The notes beneath the pieces were generated by a model, which was given only the letters and a program-made list of their open reading frames with translations, made no database searches and was not told the origin of the DNA. A DNA stretch of 64,000 nucleotides from Planktosalinus lacus (GTDB lineage: Bacteria; Bacteroidota; Bacteroidia; Flavobacteriales; Flavobacteriaceae). Made by a program: the position numbers and the translations under genes. Shown here one piece after another: positions 1-9,204 of this stretch; the stretch's first letter is position 1, and every line of letters starts with the position of its first letter. The DNA lies in the NCBI RefSeq assembly GCF_014640155.1, contig NZ_BMGK01000005.1, positions 124,001 through 188,000 of the forward strand, read 5' to 3'.

Positions 1-368
1 ATTTCCTGTGCTCTTAAATTCTTTTTACCGGTAATGGGAAACCAAGCACCTGCTTTTACAGTAGCATCATTTGCAACGACGATACATTGCTTACCACTTA
101 CATAGCCCATTTTGATAACTACACCTCCACTTGGACACCCACCGTGTTCTTCATACATTTCATCTCCGGCAAAAGCTCCAATTTCAATACTTGGTTTTTT
201 CTCGTCCAAAAGGTATTGAATGCGTTCACGTGCGGTCATTTTTCCTTTTGCTTTGTGCTTTTCAATGCTTTTTTCACCACCTCCCAATTTGACCTTTGTG
301 AGCCGTCTTCGCAAATCTGATACAAGCATTTTATTGTGATCTTCGTTTTTATTGAAGTTTATGTCCAT
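1..368 (-). CDS. Acyl-CoA carboxylase, carboxyltransferase (beta) subunit, N-terminal part
   Basis: Only the first ~122 residues are inside the window; the gene runs off the left edge. The start is ATG at 368 (MDINFNKNEDHN). The visible part has the family's N-terminal features: KGKMTARERI at about residues 43-52, then EIGAFAGDEMYEEHGGCPSGGVV and VANDATVKAGAW, typical of biotin-dependent carboxylase beta subunits (methylcrotonyl-, propionyl- or geranyl-CoA carboxylases). The spacing of the GGCPSGG and KAGAW blocks resembles methylcrotonyl-CoA carboxylase beta, but the substrate cannot be settled from this fragment. The family transfers CO2 from biotin to an acyl-CoA in the cytosol. Confidence 0.85.
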   Translation of the reverse strand, partial: MDINFNKNEDHNKMLVSDLRRRLTKVKLGGGEKSIEKHKAKGKMTARERIQYLLDEKKPSIEIGAFAGDEMYEEHGGCPSGGVVIKMGYVSGKQCIVVANDATVKAGAWFPITGKKNLRAQE

Positions 369-560
369 GATATAAATTTAATTTGTGCTAAAATACAAAT
401 TCCTTTTAAACGAAATTGTCCAAAAACTTTAAATCAGACCCAAAAAACATGCATTTAAATCAAATAGGAAGTTCATTTAAAATACCGATATTTGTATTGT
501 AAAAAAAAGTGACAAATAAACATTCCTTCTAGAAATCTAGAGTGTAAAAATTTTATAAGA
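369..560. other. Divergent control region, carboxylase and CAL67264-type gene
   Basis: A 192-base A/T-rich gap between the divergent genes. On the minus side TATTTTAG (plus-strand CTAAAATA, about 389-396) is one mismatch from the -7 element. On the plus side TATTTGTATTG (489-499) is poor. TCTAGA repeats at 528-541. No RNA gene seen. Confidence 0.4.
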
Positions 561-749
561 ATGAATAAAAAAACAAACAAGAATACAATATTAGGTTGGG
601 CTACATTGATTATGGTTATTATGGGGCTATTATTGATTGCCTTGGGAGCGTTCAGATATAATGACGTCGCAGGCTGGGGCTTTGGTGCTACAGGTCTGGG
701 TTTTTTATCCATTGCCTGGGTCTTCAATGAGTTGAAAGGGCGCGTTTAA
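561..749 (+). CDS. Small two-helix membrane protein, CAL67264 family
   Basis: A 62-residue protein with a short basic N-terminus (MNKKTNKN) and two hydrophobic segments, about residues 11-31 and 41-56, separated by FRYNDVAGWGFGATG. I recognise the overall pattern as the CAL67264-type small membrane protein found widely in Flavobacteriia; no function is known to me. It lies 65 bases upstream of ettA on the same strand and may share its transcript. The leader contains a TCTAGA-AA-TCTAGA repeat at 528-541. Confidence 0.8.
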   Translation: MNKKTNKNTILGWATLIMVIMGLLLIALGAFRYNDVAGWGFGATGLGFLSIAWVFNELKGRV

Positions 750-814
750 TTAAAGCCTGAAGAATATTTTATTAAACTTCACCATCAACATTCACTACTT
801 AAAACAAAAACAAT

Positions 815-2506
815 ATGTCTGACGATAAAAAAGTAATTTTTTCAATGTCGGGGGTTTCTAAAACCTATCCCGGCGCACAATCTCCCGTTTTAAAGAAAAT
901 ATACCTGAGCTTTTTCTACGGTGCCAAGATTGGAATACTGGGACTGAACGGTTCAGGAAAATCATCCTTGTTAAAAATCATTGCGGGTGTCGATAAAAAC
1001 TATCAGGGTGATGTTGTATTCTCTCCCGGATATTCTGTGGGTTATTTAGAACAAGAACCACAGCTTGATGAAGAAAAAACTGTACTGGAAGTTGTAAAAG
1101 AAGGGGTAGCCGAAACTGTTGCCATCCTTGACGAATACCACAAAATTAATGATATGTTTGGATTGGAAGAGGTTTATTCAGATCCTGATAAAATGGAAAA
1201 ACTGATGAACCGTCAATCAGAGCTGCAAGACAAAATTGATGCATCAAATGCATGGGAACTAGATACCAAACTTGAAATTGCCATGGATGCATTGCGCACT
1301 CCAGAAGGCGATCAGAAAATAGGTGTATTATCAGGAGGTGAACGTCGCCGTGTAGCTTTGTGCCGTCTTTTATTAAAAGAACCGGATGTGCTTTTACTCG
1401 ATGAACCCACAAACCACCTTGATGCCGAGAGTGTTCACTGGCTGGAACACCATCTCGCTCAATATAAGGGTACTGTAATCGCTGTAACCCACGACCGTTA
1501 TTTTTTAGATAATGTTGCCGGCTGGATTCTCGAGCTCGATAGAGGTGAAGGAATTCCCTGGAAAGGTAATTACTCTTCGTGGTTAGACCAAAAAGCCAAA
1601 CGACTTGCTCAGGAAAGTAAAACTGCTTCAAAACGTCAAAAGACCTTGGAACGTGAGCTAGAATGGGTGCGAATGGCGCCCAAAGGAAGGCAATCAAAGC
1701 AAAAAGCACGTTTGCAAAACTATGACAAACTATTGAGCCAGGACCAAAAGCAACTGGATGAAAAGCTGGAGATTTATATTCCCAATGGTCCGCGTTTAGG
1801 TACCAATGTGATTGAAGCGGTTAATGTAAGCAAAGCCTATGGTGATAAATTATTGTATGACAATCTTAACTTTAATTTGCCACAAGCAGGAATTGTTGGG
1901 GTTATCGGTCCTAATGGAGCCGGAAAAACAACCATATTCAGAATGATAATGGGAGAAGAACAGCCCGATAAAGGTGAGTTTAAAGCGGGTGAAACAGTTA
2001 AAATTGCCTATGTAGATCAAAACCATTCCAATATTAACCCTGACAAATCCATTTGGGAAAATTTCTGTGACAGTCAGGAGCTCATCATGATGGGAGGAAG
2101 GCAAGTAAACTCAAGAGCTTATTTAAGCAGGTTTAATTTTGGCGGAAGTGAACAAAATAAAAAAGTTTCTGCACTTTCAGGAGGCGAGCGTAACCGACTT
2201 CACCTGGCAATGACCTTAAAAGAAGAAGGTAACGTGCTTTTACTCGATGAGCCTACAAACGATCTTGATGTTAATACCTTAAGAGCGCTTGAAGAAGGTT
2301 TAGAAAACTTTGCCGGTTGTGCAGTGGTGATTTCTCACGATAGATGGTTTCTGGATAGAATTTGCACTCACATATTAGCGTTTGAAGGAAACAGTGAAGT
2401 TTATTTCTTTGAAGGAAGCTTTAGTGATTATGAAGAAAATAAAAAGAAACGTCTTGGTGGAGATTTAATGCCAAAACGCATCAAATATCGCAAATTAGTG
2501 CGATAA
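815..2506 (+). CDS. ettA: Energy-dependent translational throttle protein EttA (ABC-F ATPase)
   Basis: 563 residues with two ABC nucleotide-binding domains and no membrane segments, the ABC-F layout. Walker A motifs lie at 43-51 (GLNGSGKSS) and 365-373 (GPNGAGKTT), signature motifs at about 172 (LSGGERRR) and 454 (LSGGERNR), and each domain has LLLDEPT. The charged interdomain linker (WVRMAPKGRQSKQKARL) and the C-terminal HRIKYRKL-like end (KRIKYRKLVR) are EttA hallmarks. EttA binds the ribosomal E site and gates entry into elongation according to the ATP/ADP ratio. Full family length. The following gene is convergent. Confidence 0.95.
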   Translation: MSDDKKVIFSMSGVSKTYPGAQSPVLKKIYLSFFYGAKIGILGLNGSGKSSLLKIIAGVDKNYQGDVVFSPGYSVGYLEQEPQLDEEKTVLEVVKEGVAETVAILDEYHKINDMFGLEEVYSDPDKMEKLMNRQSELQDKIDASNAWELDTKLEIAMDALRTPEGDQKIGVLSGGERRRVALCRLLLKEPDVLLLDEPTNHLDAESVHWLEHHLAQYKGTVIAVTHDRYFLDNVAGWILELDRGEGIPWKGNYSSWLDQKAKRLAQESKTASKRQKTLERELEWVRMAPKGRQSKQKARLQNYDKLLSQDQKQLDEKLEIYIPNGPRLGTNVIEAVNVSKAYGDKLLYDNLNFNLPQAGIVGVIGPNGAGKTTIFRMIMGEEQPDKGEFKAGETVKIAYVDQNHSNINPDKSIWENFCDSQELIMMGGRQVNSRAYLSRFNFGGSEQNKKVSALSGGERNRLHLAMTLKEEGNVLLLDEPTNDLDVNTLRALEEGLENFAGCAVVISHDRWFLDRICTHILAFEGNSEVYFFEGSFSDYEENKKKRLGGDLMPKRIKYRKLVR

Positions 2507-2551
2507 ATTATACAAAGAATGTGACGATAAAAAAAGGAACCACAAAGAGGA

Positions 2552-4318
2552 TTAATCAAGCACTTTTTCTTTAGAAAATTGCACTTCGTATAAATTGCGG
2601 TAGTGCCCGTTTTCAATCTGAAGTAATTCTTTGTGGTTGCCCATCTCCACAATTTCTCCAGCTTCCATAACTATGATTACATCAGCCTTTTTGATGGTTG
2701 CTAAACGATGGGCAATCACAATAGATGTTCGGTTGTGAGTAATCTTTTCGGTTGCATTTTGAATTAACTGTTCAGAATAAGAATCGACAGAGGAAGTGGC
2801 TTCATCAAGCACCAATATTCCTGGATTGCTTACATAAGCTCTCAGGAAAGCGATGAGTTGCCTTTGTCCTGATGAAAGCATACTGCCACGTTCTTTTACG
2901 TTATAATTATACCCGTCAGGTAATGACATTATAAACTGATGTACTCCAATATCTTTTGCAGCTTGAATTACTTCTTCTTCAGTTACATCAGGATTGTTTA
3001 AGGTAATGTTGTTCATTATTGTATCGGCAAACAGAAAAACATCTTGTAAAACGACACCAATACCTTTTCTGAGTTTGCTCAACGAAACATCTTTAATGTT
3101 TATTCCATCAACATAAATCGCACCGCTTTTTATTTCATAAAATCGAGATAAAAGATTGATGATTGTGGATTTTCCCGCGCCGGTAGCACCAACAATAGCA
3201 ACGGTTTGGTTGGGGTGAACATCAAGCGATATTCCTTTAATGACCATTTCTTCATCATCATAACTGAAATAGACATTTTCAAATTTTATTTGTCCTTTGA
3301 TATCATCAAATTCTTGGGTTCCTTTGTTTTCAATGGAAGCTTCGGTGTCAAGAATTGAAAATACTCTGTTGGCAGCAACCATTCCCATTTGAAGGGTGTT
3401 GAATTTGTCAGCAATTTGACGCAAGGGCCTGAAAAGCATTTGCACCAATTCTATAAACATCACTATAATACCCAGCGTCATTCCTTCCAGTTCTAAAGCT
3501 TGCAAACCTCCATACCAAACAACAATTCCAATAGTTATTGAAGATAACATTTCTATTACTGCAAAAAAGATGGAGTTGTACCATACGGTTTTCATCCATC
3601 CCATCTTGTGTTTATCGTTAATAACTTCAAAATTAGAATACTCTTTATTTTCACGCGTAAACAGATGCACTATTTTCATTCCTGTGATGCGTTCCTGAAC
3701 AAAAGAGTTGAGGTTTGCCACTTGATTGCGCACATCTTCAAAAGCTACTTTCATTGCTTTTTGAAAAAGTCTTGTAGCATATAAAATGATTGGGAGCATA
3801 GCAAAAACCAGTAGTGAAAGTTCCCAACTGGTTACTAACATCACAGTAATGATCACAATCATTTTCAATAAATCGCTGGCAATCATAAATAAGCCTTCGC
3901 TAAAGACACTAGCTATGGTTTCCAGATCGTTAACTGCTCTGGTAGTGAGCCTTCCAACAGAACTTTTATCGAAGTACTTCATTTTAAAATGCAGTATTTT
4001 ATCAAAAAGTTTTACACGAATATCCCGGATGACACTATACCCTAAAAAATTTGAAAAATATATAAAAGCAAATTGAAACAATACTTCAAGTAAAAGCACA
4101 CCACCCATTAGAGAAATGTAGTAAACCAATAATTCGTCGTCTTTTGGTGTAAAAGCATCGTCAATTGTATACTGTAAAAGGATAGGTCTTAAAACCCCAA
4201 GGCCAGACATGACAATAGCTGCTATGGCAACAAACCAGAAAATGTGATTGTAAGGTTTGGTGTGCCTCAGTAAACGCTTAAACAGTTTAAAATCAAATGC
4301 CTGTCCTGTTGATGCCAT
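2552..4318 (-). CDS. ABC exporter, fused permease and ATPase (MsbA-like)
   Basis: 588 residues. Residues ~20-320 form the type I exporter membrane domain with about six hydrophobic helices; residues ~345-585 form the ATPase domain with Walker A GATGAGKS at 377-384, Walker B ILVLDEATSS at 501-510 and H-loop histidine 536 in IVIAHRLAT. The signature is LSSGQ (481-485), not the canonical LSGGQ, a variant seen in one partner of heterodimeric exporters; no second exporter gene is adjacent, so homodimer or remote partner cannot be decided. The stop codon of truA is just upstream (4-base gap), so both are probably co-transcribed. Substrate unknown (lipid or drug). Confidence 0.9.
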   Translation of the reverse strand: MASTGQAFDFKLFKRLLRHTKPYNHIFWFVAIAAIVMSGLGVLRPILLQYTIDDAFTPKDDELLVYYISLMGGVLLLEVLFQFAFIYFSNFLGYSVIRDIRVKLFDKILHFKMKYFDKSSVGRLTTRAVNDLETIASVFSEGLFMIASDLLKMIVIITVMLVTSWELSLLVFAMLPIILYATRLFQKAMKVAFEDVRNQVANLNSFVQERITGMKIVHLFTRENKEYSNFEVINDKHKMGWMKTVWYNSIFFAVIEMLSSITIGIVVWYGGLQALELEGMTLGIIVMFIELVQMLFRPLRQIADKFNTLQMGMVAANRVFSILDTEASIENKGTQEFDDIKGQIKFENVYFSYDDEEMVIKGISLDVHPNQTVAIVGATGAGKSTIINLLSRFYEIKSGAIYVDGINIKDVSLSKLRKGIGVVLQDVFLFADTIMNNITLNNPDVTEEEVIQAAKDIGVHQFIMSLPDGYNYNVKERGSMLSSGQRQLIAFLRAYVSNPGILVLDEATSSVDSYSEQLIQNATEKITHNRTSIVIAHRLATIKKADVIIVMEAGEIVEMGNHKELLQIENGHYRNLYEVQFSKEKVLD

Positions 4319-4321
4319 AGT

Positions 4322-5065
4322 TTAAATAAATAATTCTTTAGGGTAAGTAATGTTGGTTAAATACAATCCTTTTGCGGGAACTGAAGCTCCGGCATTACTT
4401 CTGTTTTTACTTTCAATAATTTCGTGCATTTTGTTTACCTCCATCTTACCTAAACCTATTTCTAATAGGGTTCCAACGATTGCGCGCACCATATTTCTTA
4501 AAAAACGATCGGCAGTGATAGTAAATATCAGTCTGTTTTCATGTTGTTCCCAAGCAGCCACTTTCACTTTACAATGATAAGTTTTTACATCGGTTTTTGA
4601 CTTTGAAAAACATTGAAAGTTTGTATAGTGGCATAACATTTCTGCTGCCTCATTCATTTTCTTAATATCAGGTATCTGCACTACCCGATAACTAAAGGTG
4701 TCCAAAAAAGGATCTTTTTCTGTATGAACGTGATATTCGTATGTTCTGCACAATGCATCAAAACGGGCATGGGCTGTTTCATTTACTTTAGAAATACTTT
4801 TTACGGCAATATCATTGGGTAAAAAAGAGTTCAATTTAAATTTAAATTTTTCATTTTGGAGGTCATCAGCTGTGTCAAAATGTGCAAAAAGTTGTTTGGC
4901 GTGAACCCCTGCGTCTGTTCTACCTGCACCAACAATTTCAATTTTTTTTCGTAAAAGTGTACTTAAAGATTCTTCCAGAGTTTGTTGCACAGAACTAGCG
5001 TCAGGTTGTATTTGCCAGCCGTGATAATTTTTCCCGTTAAATGCCAATTCAATAAAATATCGCAA
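4322..5065 (-). CDS. truA: tRNA pseudouridine(38-40) synthase TruA
   Basis: 247 residues, normal family length. The catalytic block GRTDAGVHA places the nucleophilic aspartate at residue 51, and the N-terminus (RYFIELAFNGKNYHGWQ) is characteristic. The start is a TTG at 5065: the family N-terminus begins exactly there, and a Bacteroidota -7 element reads toward it from 5099-5092. TruA isomerises uridines 38-40 in the tRNA anticodon arm. First gene of a likely operon with the ABC exporter downstream; divergent from the phosphoesterase at 5145. Confidence 0.95.
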   Translation of the reverse strand: MRYFIELAFNGKNYHGWQIQPDASSVQQTLEESLSTLLRKKIEIVGAGRTDAGVHAKQLFAHFDTADDLQNEKFKFKLNSFLPNDIAVKSISKVNETAHARFDALCRTYEYHVHTEKDPFLDTFSYRVVQIPDIKKMNEAAEMLCHYTNFQCFSKSKTDVKTYHCKVKVAAWEQHENRLIFTITADRFLRNMVRAIVGTLLEIGLGKMEVNKMHEIIESKNRSNAGASVPAKGLYLTNITYPKELFI

Positions 5066-5091
5066 AGAAACTTCTATTTTTGTAAACTAGG

Positions 5092-5099
5092 CAAAGATA
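5092..5099 (-). promoter_or_regulatory. Predicted -7 element of the truA promoter
   Basis: Read on the minus strand this is TATCTTTG, a perfect match to the Bacteroidota TAnnTTTG element. A TTTTG that could act as the -33 element lies 23 bases upstream (5127-5123). The truA TTG start follows 26 bases after it. Confidence 0.6.
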
Positions 5100-5144
5100 C
5101 ATAAACCTGTTTTTGGTTTGTGCAAAAGCAAATTATAATTAATT

Positions 5145-5636
5145 GTGAAAAAAATTCTATTACTTTCAGATACTCACAGTCATATTGATGATACTATTTT
5201 AAAATATGTGGCTCAGGCAGATGAAGTTTGGCATGCCGGTGATATTGGAAGTTTTGAGGTGACAGATGCCATTGAAAGCTTAAAACCTTTACGTGCTGTT
5301 TATGGCAATATTGATGATTCAAAAATGAGATCGCAATACCCACTGCATCAGCGTTTTTATTGTGAAGGAGTAGATGTTTGGATAACTCATATTGGTGGTT
5401 CCCCAGGGAGATACAATCCGGATATCAGGGGGGAAATCAAACAAAACCCACCAAAGCTTTTTATCTGCGGGCATTCTCATATATTAAAAGTGATGCACGA
5501 TAAAAAAAACGGGGTTTTGTTTATGAATCCCGGTGCAGCAGGAAAACACGGTTTTCACAGAGTGTGCACGATGCTGCGTTTTGTGGTTGATTCCGGAAGT
5601 ATAAAAGATTTGGAAGTTGTAGAGTTTAAAAGGTAA
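5145..5636 (+). CDS. YfcE/MJ0936-type metallophosphoesterase
   Basis: 163 residues with the full metal-binding set of calcineurin-like phosphodiesterases: D9 and H11 (SDTHSH), D33 (HAGDIG), N55 (YGNIDD), H82 (ITHIGG), H110 and H112 (CGHSH). This short single-domain form belongs to the YfcE/MJ0936 group, which hydrolyses phosphodiesters in vitro; the physiological substrate is unsettled. The start is GTG at 5145, giving the family N-terminus MKKILLLSDTH. It stands alone, ended by the terminator at 5645-5672. Confidence 0.88.
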   Translation: MKKILLLSDTHSHIDDTILKYVAQADEVWHAGDIGSFEVTDAIESLKPLRAVYGNIDDSKMRSQYPLHQRFYCEGVDVWITHIGGSPGRYNPDIRGEIKQNPPKLFICGHSHILKVMHDKKNGVLFMNPGAAGKHGFHRVCTMLRFVVDSGSIKDLEVVEFKR

Positions 5637-5644
5637 AAACAAAA

Positions 5645-5672
5645 AACCCGAAGTTGGCATGCTTCGGGTTTT
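5645..5672. terminator. Bidirectional intrinsic terminator
   Basis: AACCCGAAG (5645-5653) pairs perfectly with CTTCGGGTT (5662-5670) around an 8-base loop, with an A-tract before and a T-tract after. It sits between the stop codons of two convergent genes (phosphoesterase ending 5636, DUF4293 ending 5701), so it can serve both. Confidence 0.85.
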
Positions 5673-5700
5673 TTTCACTAATACTACTAAGATTTAAGGT

Positions 5701-6111
5701 TTAGCGCAATCTGTCAACAGATTTTACGAGATTTTCATCCTTGATGATAGCCCTGTTGGCCATCACTAATAAAACGATAGAAAGAATAGGAAGAAACATC
5801 CCAATACCCTTCTCTGAAACCAAAGTTTCTCCAGGTACACTTAGCGACCGATAAACGAAAACTCCTAGTAAAATAAAGTTTGACAAGATGTTTAATCGAT
5901 TTAAAACAAATTGTCTTTTTCTTTTTTTATATGTAAGGATGGCAATTATTGCCAAAGCAATCGAAATAAAAATCAATGCAAAAAACACGGGTTCATCTCT
6001 GGTATATAAAAGATCACCTGTTTCATTTTTCACTTCCGGAAACCATGTAAAGAGTCCGCCCATTATAAGTGCGACTAAAAACATATATAAAGACTGGATG
6101 CGTTGAATCAT
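5701..6111 (-). CDS. DUF4293 family membrane protein
   Basis: 136 residues, starting MIQRIQSLYMFL, which is the typical opening of DUF4293. Four hydrophobic segments lie at about 7-24, 43-60, 72-88 and 104-119, with a basic KKRKRQ loop between the second and third. It is a small integral membrane protein with no assigned function, conserved in Bacteroidota and here divergent from rho, a neighbourhood I associate with this family. Confidence 0.8.
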   Translation of the reverse strand: MIQRIQSLYMFLVALIMGGLFTWFPEVKNETGDLLYTRDEPVFFALIFISIALAIIAILTYKKRKRQFVLNRLNILSNFILLGVFVYRSLSVPGETLVSEKGIGMFLPILSIVLLVMANRAIIKDENLVKSVDRLR

Positions 6112-6206
6112 GTTTTTTATCTTGTTTGTGAAGCAAAAATAATGTTTCTTTTTAAAAAAATTCTATCAAAAATTAAAATATTGTTGTATTATTGCATCAG
6201 TAATTC

Positions 6207-6239
6207 ACAACCCACTCAATAGCGGTTGTTTATCTTCCA
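6207..6239 (+). other. Small inverted repeat in the rho leader
   Basis: ACAACC (6207-6212) and GGTTGT (6234-6239) could form a 6-bp stem with a 21-base loop, about 70 bases before the rho start. The rho upstream gap is 200 bases, longer than most here, and might hold autoregulatory sequence. Weak evidence. Confidence 0.25.
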
Positions 6240-6311
6240 GATAATATCAAATTACCATCTTCAAAATTTTTATTTTAAAAAGTACGATAACTTTATAATT
6301 CAATACCATTC

Positions 6312-8066
6312 ATGTTTGAAATTTCAGATTTAAAAGAGCAGAAGCTACCTGAACTACAGGAAATTGCTAAAACTTTAGGTGTTCCAAAATACCGCTCATT
6401 AAAAAAATTAGAGCTTGTTTATCAAATTCTCGATTACCAGGCTGCCAATCCTAAAGCTGTTGCGCCACTTGTTAAAGAAGTAAAAGGTGATGACAAAAGC
6501 TCTCCTAAACAACAAGACTCTAATGCTCCAAATAAGCAAAGAGATTCTAGAGACAATCGCTCTCAAAACAAAAATCAAAAAAAATCAAAACCAAAACCTG
6601 TGAGCTCTAATAAAGAACAAGACCAAAAAAAGGAGCATTCTAACCAGAACACAGCTCAAAAACCTGTTGACAATAAAGAACAGAATAAACCAGCCAGTCA
6701 ACACAACCAGGATAAAAAACAAAACCCAAAACCACACAACTCAACTGATAAGAGAGAGTCTGGGAAAGGTGATTCTAAAAAAGATATTGGGGATTCTAAA
6801 CCTGCTCAAAATCAAAAGCACAATAAAAATCAACAAGACCATCAAAGTTCAGGTAATAAGAGCAACAATAATCAAAGCAATCAGAATAACCAAAGCAATC
6901 ATCAAGGAAATAAAGACAAGCGCAACCGCTATCGTGAGCCAGATTATGAGTTTGATGGAATCATTCAAAGTGAAGGTGTTCTTGACATAATGCAAGATGG
7001 TTATGGATTTTTGCGTTCAAGTGATTATAATTATTTATCATCTCCTGACGATATTTATGTTTCACAATCACAAATTCGCCTTTTTGGATTAAAAACCGGT
7101 GATACCGTTTTAGGTGAGGTAAGACCTCCAAAAGAAGGTGAAAAATACTTTCCTTTAATCAAGGTGATTCGCATCAATGGTTTAAACCCAAACGTAGTAA
7201 GAGATCGTATTGCTTTTGAACACTTAACACCACTTTTCCCACAGGAGAAATTTAAATTAGCTGAAAAACAAAGCACGATTTCTACTCGCATAATGGATTT
7301 GTTTTCACCTATTGGGAAAGGGCAACGTGGAATGATCGTTTCACAACCTAAAACAGGTAAAACTGTTTTATTAAAAGAAATTGCCAATGCCATAGCGGCC
7401 AATCACCCTGAAGTTTATCAAATGATTTTATTAATTGATGAACGCCCTGAAGAGGTTACTGATATGCAACGAAATGTAAATGGTGAAGTGGTAGCTTCAA
7501 CATTTGATAAAGAAGCTAATGAACACGTGAGAGTTGCCAATATTGTTTTGGAAAAAGCAAAACGATTGGTTGAATGTGGTCATGATGTTGTTATTCTTTT
7601 GGATTCAATTACCCGTTTAGCTCGAGCTTACAATACTGTTCAGCCGGCATCCGGTAAAATATTGAGTGGGGGTGTTGACGCCAATGCACTTCACAAACCA
7701 AAACGATTTTTTGGTGCAGCCCGTAATATTGAAAACGGTGGATCATTGAGTATCATTGCAACAGCATTGACTGATACCGGTTCTAAAATGGATGAAGTTA
7801 TTTTTGAAGAATTCAAAGGTACTGGTAATATGGAACTTCAGTTGGATAGAAAAATCTCTAACCGTAGAATATTCCCGGCAGTGGATTTGAACGCATCAAG
7901 CACGCGTCGTGATGATTTATTGTTAGAAGAAAAAACTCTGCAACGTATGTGGGTTATGAGAAAATACCTTGCTGACATGAATCCTGTAGAAGCAATGGAG
8001 TTTATTCATGACAGAGTAAAACAAACCAGAAACAATGAAGAATTTCTGATCTCGATGAACGGATAG
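6312..8066 (+). CDS. rho: Transcription termination factor Rho with long disordered insert
   Basis: 584 residues against about 420 for E. coli Rho. Residues 1-50 are the Rho N-terminal helical domain; about 55-205 is a low-complexity insert rich in Asn, Gln, Lys and Ser; about 215-290 is the cold-shock-like RNA-binding domain ([24 protein letters not shown]); the rest is the hexameric ATPase with Walker A PKTGKT at 346-351, [13 protein letters not shown], and [15 protein letters not shown]. Rho is the RNA translocase that ends transcription of untranslated RNA. The insert is common in Bacteroidota Rho; in Bacteroides thetaiotaomicron a disordered Rho region has been linked to phase separation. 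Single gene, with its own terminator. Confidence 0.97.
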   Translation: MFEISDLKEQKLPELQEIAKTLGVPKYRSLKKLELVYQILDYQAANPKAVAPLVKEVKGDDKSSPKQQDSNAPNKQRDSRDNRSQNKNQKKSKPKPVSSNKEQDQKKEHSNQNTAQKPVDNKEQNKPASQHNQDKKQNPKPHNSTDKRESGKGDSKKDIGDSKPAQNQKHNKNQQDHQSSGNKSNNNQSNQNNQSNHQGNKDKRNRYREPDYEFDGIIQSEGVLDIMQDGYGFLRSSDYNYLSSPDDIYVSQSQIRLFGLKTGDTVLGEVRPPKEGEKYFPLIKVIRINGLNPNVVRDRIAFEHLTPLFPQEKFKLAEKQSTISTRIMDLFSPIGKGQRGMIVSQPKTGKTVLLKEIANAIAANHPEVYQMILLIDERPEEVTDMQRNVNGEVVASTFDKEANEHVRVANIVLEKAKRLVECGHDVVILLDSITRLARAYNTVQPASGKILSGGVDANALHKPKRFFGAARNIENGGSLSIIATALTDTGSKMDEVIFEEFKGTGNMELQLDRKISNRRIFPAVDLNASSTRRDDLLLEEKTLQRMWVMRKYLADMNPVEAMEFIHDRVKQTRNNEEFLISMNG

Positions 8067-8088
8067 GAAATCCTAATAATTATAAGTT

Positions 8089-8122
8089 AAAAAGGTGCTG
8101 CATAATTTGTAGCGCCTTTTTT
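8089..8122 (+). terminator. Intrinsic terminator after rho
   Basis: AAAAAGGTGCT (8089-8099) pairs with AGCGCCTTTTT (8111-8121) with one G-U pair, followed by T's, 23 bases after the rho stop. Confidence 0.75.
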
Positions 8123-8140
8123 ATGTGGCATCAGTTTATG

Positions 8141-8148
8141 TATCTTCG
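8141..8148 (+). promoter_or_regulatory. Predicted -7 element for the Ca/Na antiporter
   Basis: TATCTTCG differs from TAnnTTTG at one position and ends 17 bases before the ATG at 8166, the spacing seen for other promoters in this window. Confidence 0.4.
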
Positions 8149-8165
8149 CAAAAAAAAAATAATAG

Positions 8166-9119
8166 ATGAGTATAGTTTATTTACTTATTGGTTTAACTCT
8201 CTTGGTAATAGGTGGTGAGTATTTGGTTCGAGCAGCGGTGGGACTATCATTTAAATTGAAACTTTCAAAAATGGTGATAGGTCTTACAGTGGTTTCATTT
8301 GCTACTTCAATGCCTGAATTGATAGTGAGTTTGCAAGCAGCATTAAAAGGCTTTTCTGACATCTCTTTAGGAAACATAATTGGATCCAATATTGCAAATA
8401 TTGGTTTGGTTTTGGGAGTTACTGCAATAATTTCCCCCATAGTGATTGATAGGGATTTTTATAAATACAACTGGCCTGTAATGATGCTGTTTTCAATTGG
8501 GCTCTATTTCTTTTTGGCGAATGACAATGTATTATCACTCACTGAAGGTATTGGCTTTATAATAGCAATGGTGCTTTATTTATTTTTTTTAATAAAACAG
8601 TCAAAGAGTAAAAGTAGAGTAGAGGTAGATGAAGTTGTAGCGGGTGACCAACTTAAAGGGATTTCATATATTAAAATAATAATCTGGCTTATTATTGGTG
8701 GAGTGGCTTTGTGGGGCGGTTCAGAACTATTAGTTAAAGGAGCTGTAGATTTAGCAACTGCTATGGGTGTTAGCGAACGCGTTATAGCAGTAACAATGAT
8801 TGCAGTTGGAACAAGTGTTCCTGAGTTAGCTGCATCTGTAATAGCGGCTTTAAAAAAGGAAAAAGCGATTTCTTTTGGTAATTTGATTGGATCAAATGTT
8901 TTCAATATAGGTTCTGTTTTGGGGATTACTGCAATTATTCATCCTATTACAGTACAAAGTCAAGAGGTGTTAACCAATGATATTTTTTGGATGTTAGGCT
9001 TTGCGCTGGTTCTAATTCCACTTGCATTCTTACCAAAAAAGTTAATATTTAATCGTGCTAAAGGACTTTTCATTTTTGCTTCTTATCTACTATTTATAGG
9101 ATTGGCACTGTTTAATTAA
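8166..9119 (+). CDS. Calcium/sodium antiporter, CaCA family (YrbG-like)
   Basis: 317 residues, about ten membrane helices, made of two homologous halves. The alpha repeats are visible: ATSMPELIVS (46-55) with GNIIGSN (69-75), and GTSVPELAAS (215-224) with GNLIGSNVFNIGS (from 238). These acidic and GSN motifs form the ion site of Ca/cation exchangers. The family exports Ca2+ (or K+-dependent variants) across the inner membrane using Na+ or H+. Single gene between the rho terminator and the glnN control region. Confidence 0.9.
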   Translation: MSIVYLLIGLTLLVIGGEYLVRAAVGLSFKLKLSKMVIGLTVVSFATSMPELIVSLQAALKGFSDISLGNIIGSNIANIGLVLGVTAIISPIVIDRDFYKYNWPVMMLFSIGLYFFLANDNVLSLTEGIGFIIAMVLYLFFLIKQSKSKSRVEVDEVVAGDQLKGISYIKIIIWLIIGGVALWGGSELLVKGAVDLATAMGVSERVIAVTMIAVGTSVPELAASVIAALKKEKAISFGNLIGSNVFNIGSVLGITAIIHPITVQSQEVLTNDIFWMLGFALVLIPLAFLPKKLIFNRAKGLFIFASYLLFIGLALFN

Positions 9120-9129
9120 TTTTAATCAA

Positions 9130-9203
9130 CCCCTAATATAACAGGGTGTTTAGTTAAAAATTAATCAATACTTGTATTTACACCCCAAAAAAAATAGGGT
9201 GTA
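9130..9203 (+). promoter_or_regulatory. Two phased copies of CCCC-N9-AGGGTGT upstream of glnN
   Basis: The motif occurs at 9130-9149 and 9183-9202 with the same 9-base internal spacer and a 53-base offset (about five helical turns). The second copy ends just before the proposed -33 TTG at 9205. TTAATCAA also occurs at 9122-9129 and 9161-9168, and inverted at 9212-9219. These are candidate binding sites for a regulator of glutamine synthetase; the protein is unknown. Confidence 0.45.
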
Positions 9204-9204
9204 G

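Noticed and set aside
87-320. Plus-strand open frame of 77 codons at the left edge
   Set aside because: It is the shadow of the acyl-CoA carboxylase gene, which has clear family motifs on the opposite strand.
528-541. TCTAGA-AA-TCTAGA in the leader of the small membrane protein
   Set aside because: Self-complementary 6-mers are expected by chance often enough; no second copy or associated gene supports a function.
473-727. Minus-strand frame over the small membrane protein gene
   Set aside because: Overlaps the recognised CAL67264-type gene; the composition is not protein-like and it has no family motif.
1146-1709. 187-codon minus-strand frame inside ettA
   Set aside because: ettA is certain and the reverse frame has no recognisable domain; typical shadow.
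2507-2551. Gap between ettA and the ABC exporter checked for a terminator
   Set aside because: A/T-rich but no convincing stem-loop; I call nothing there.
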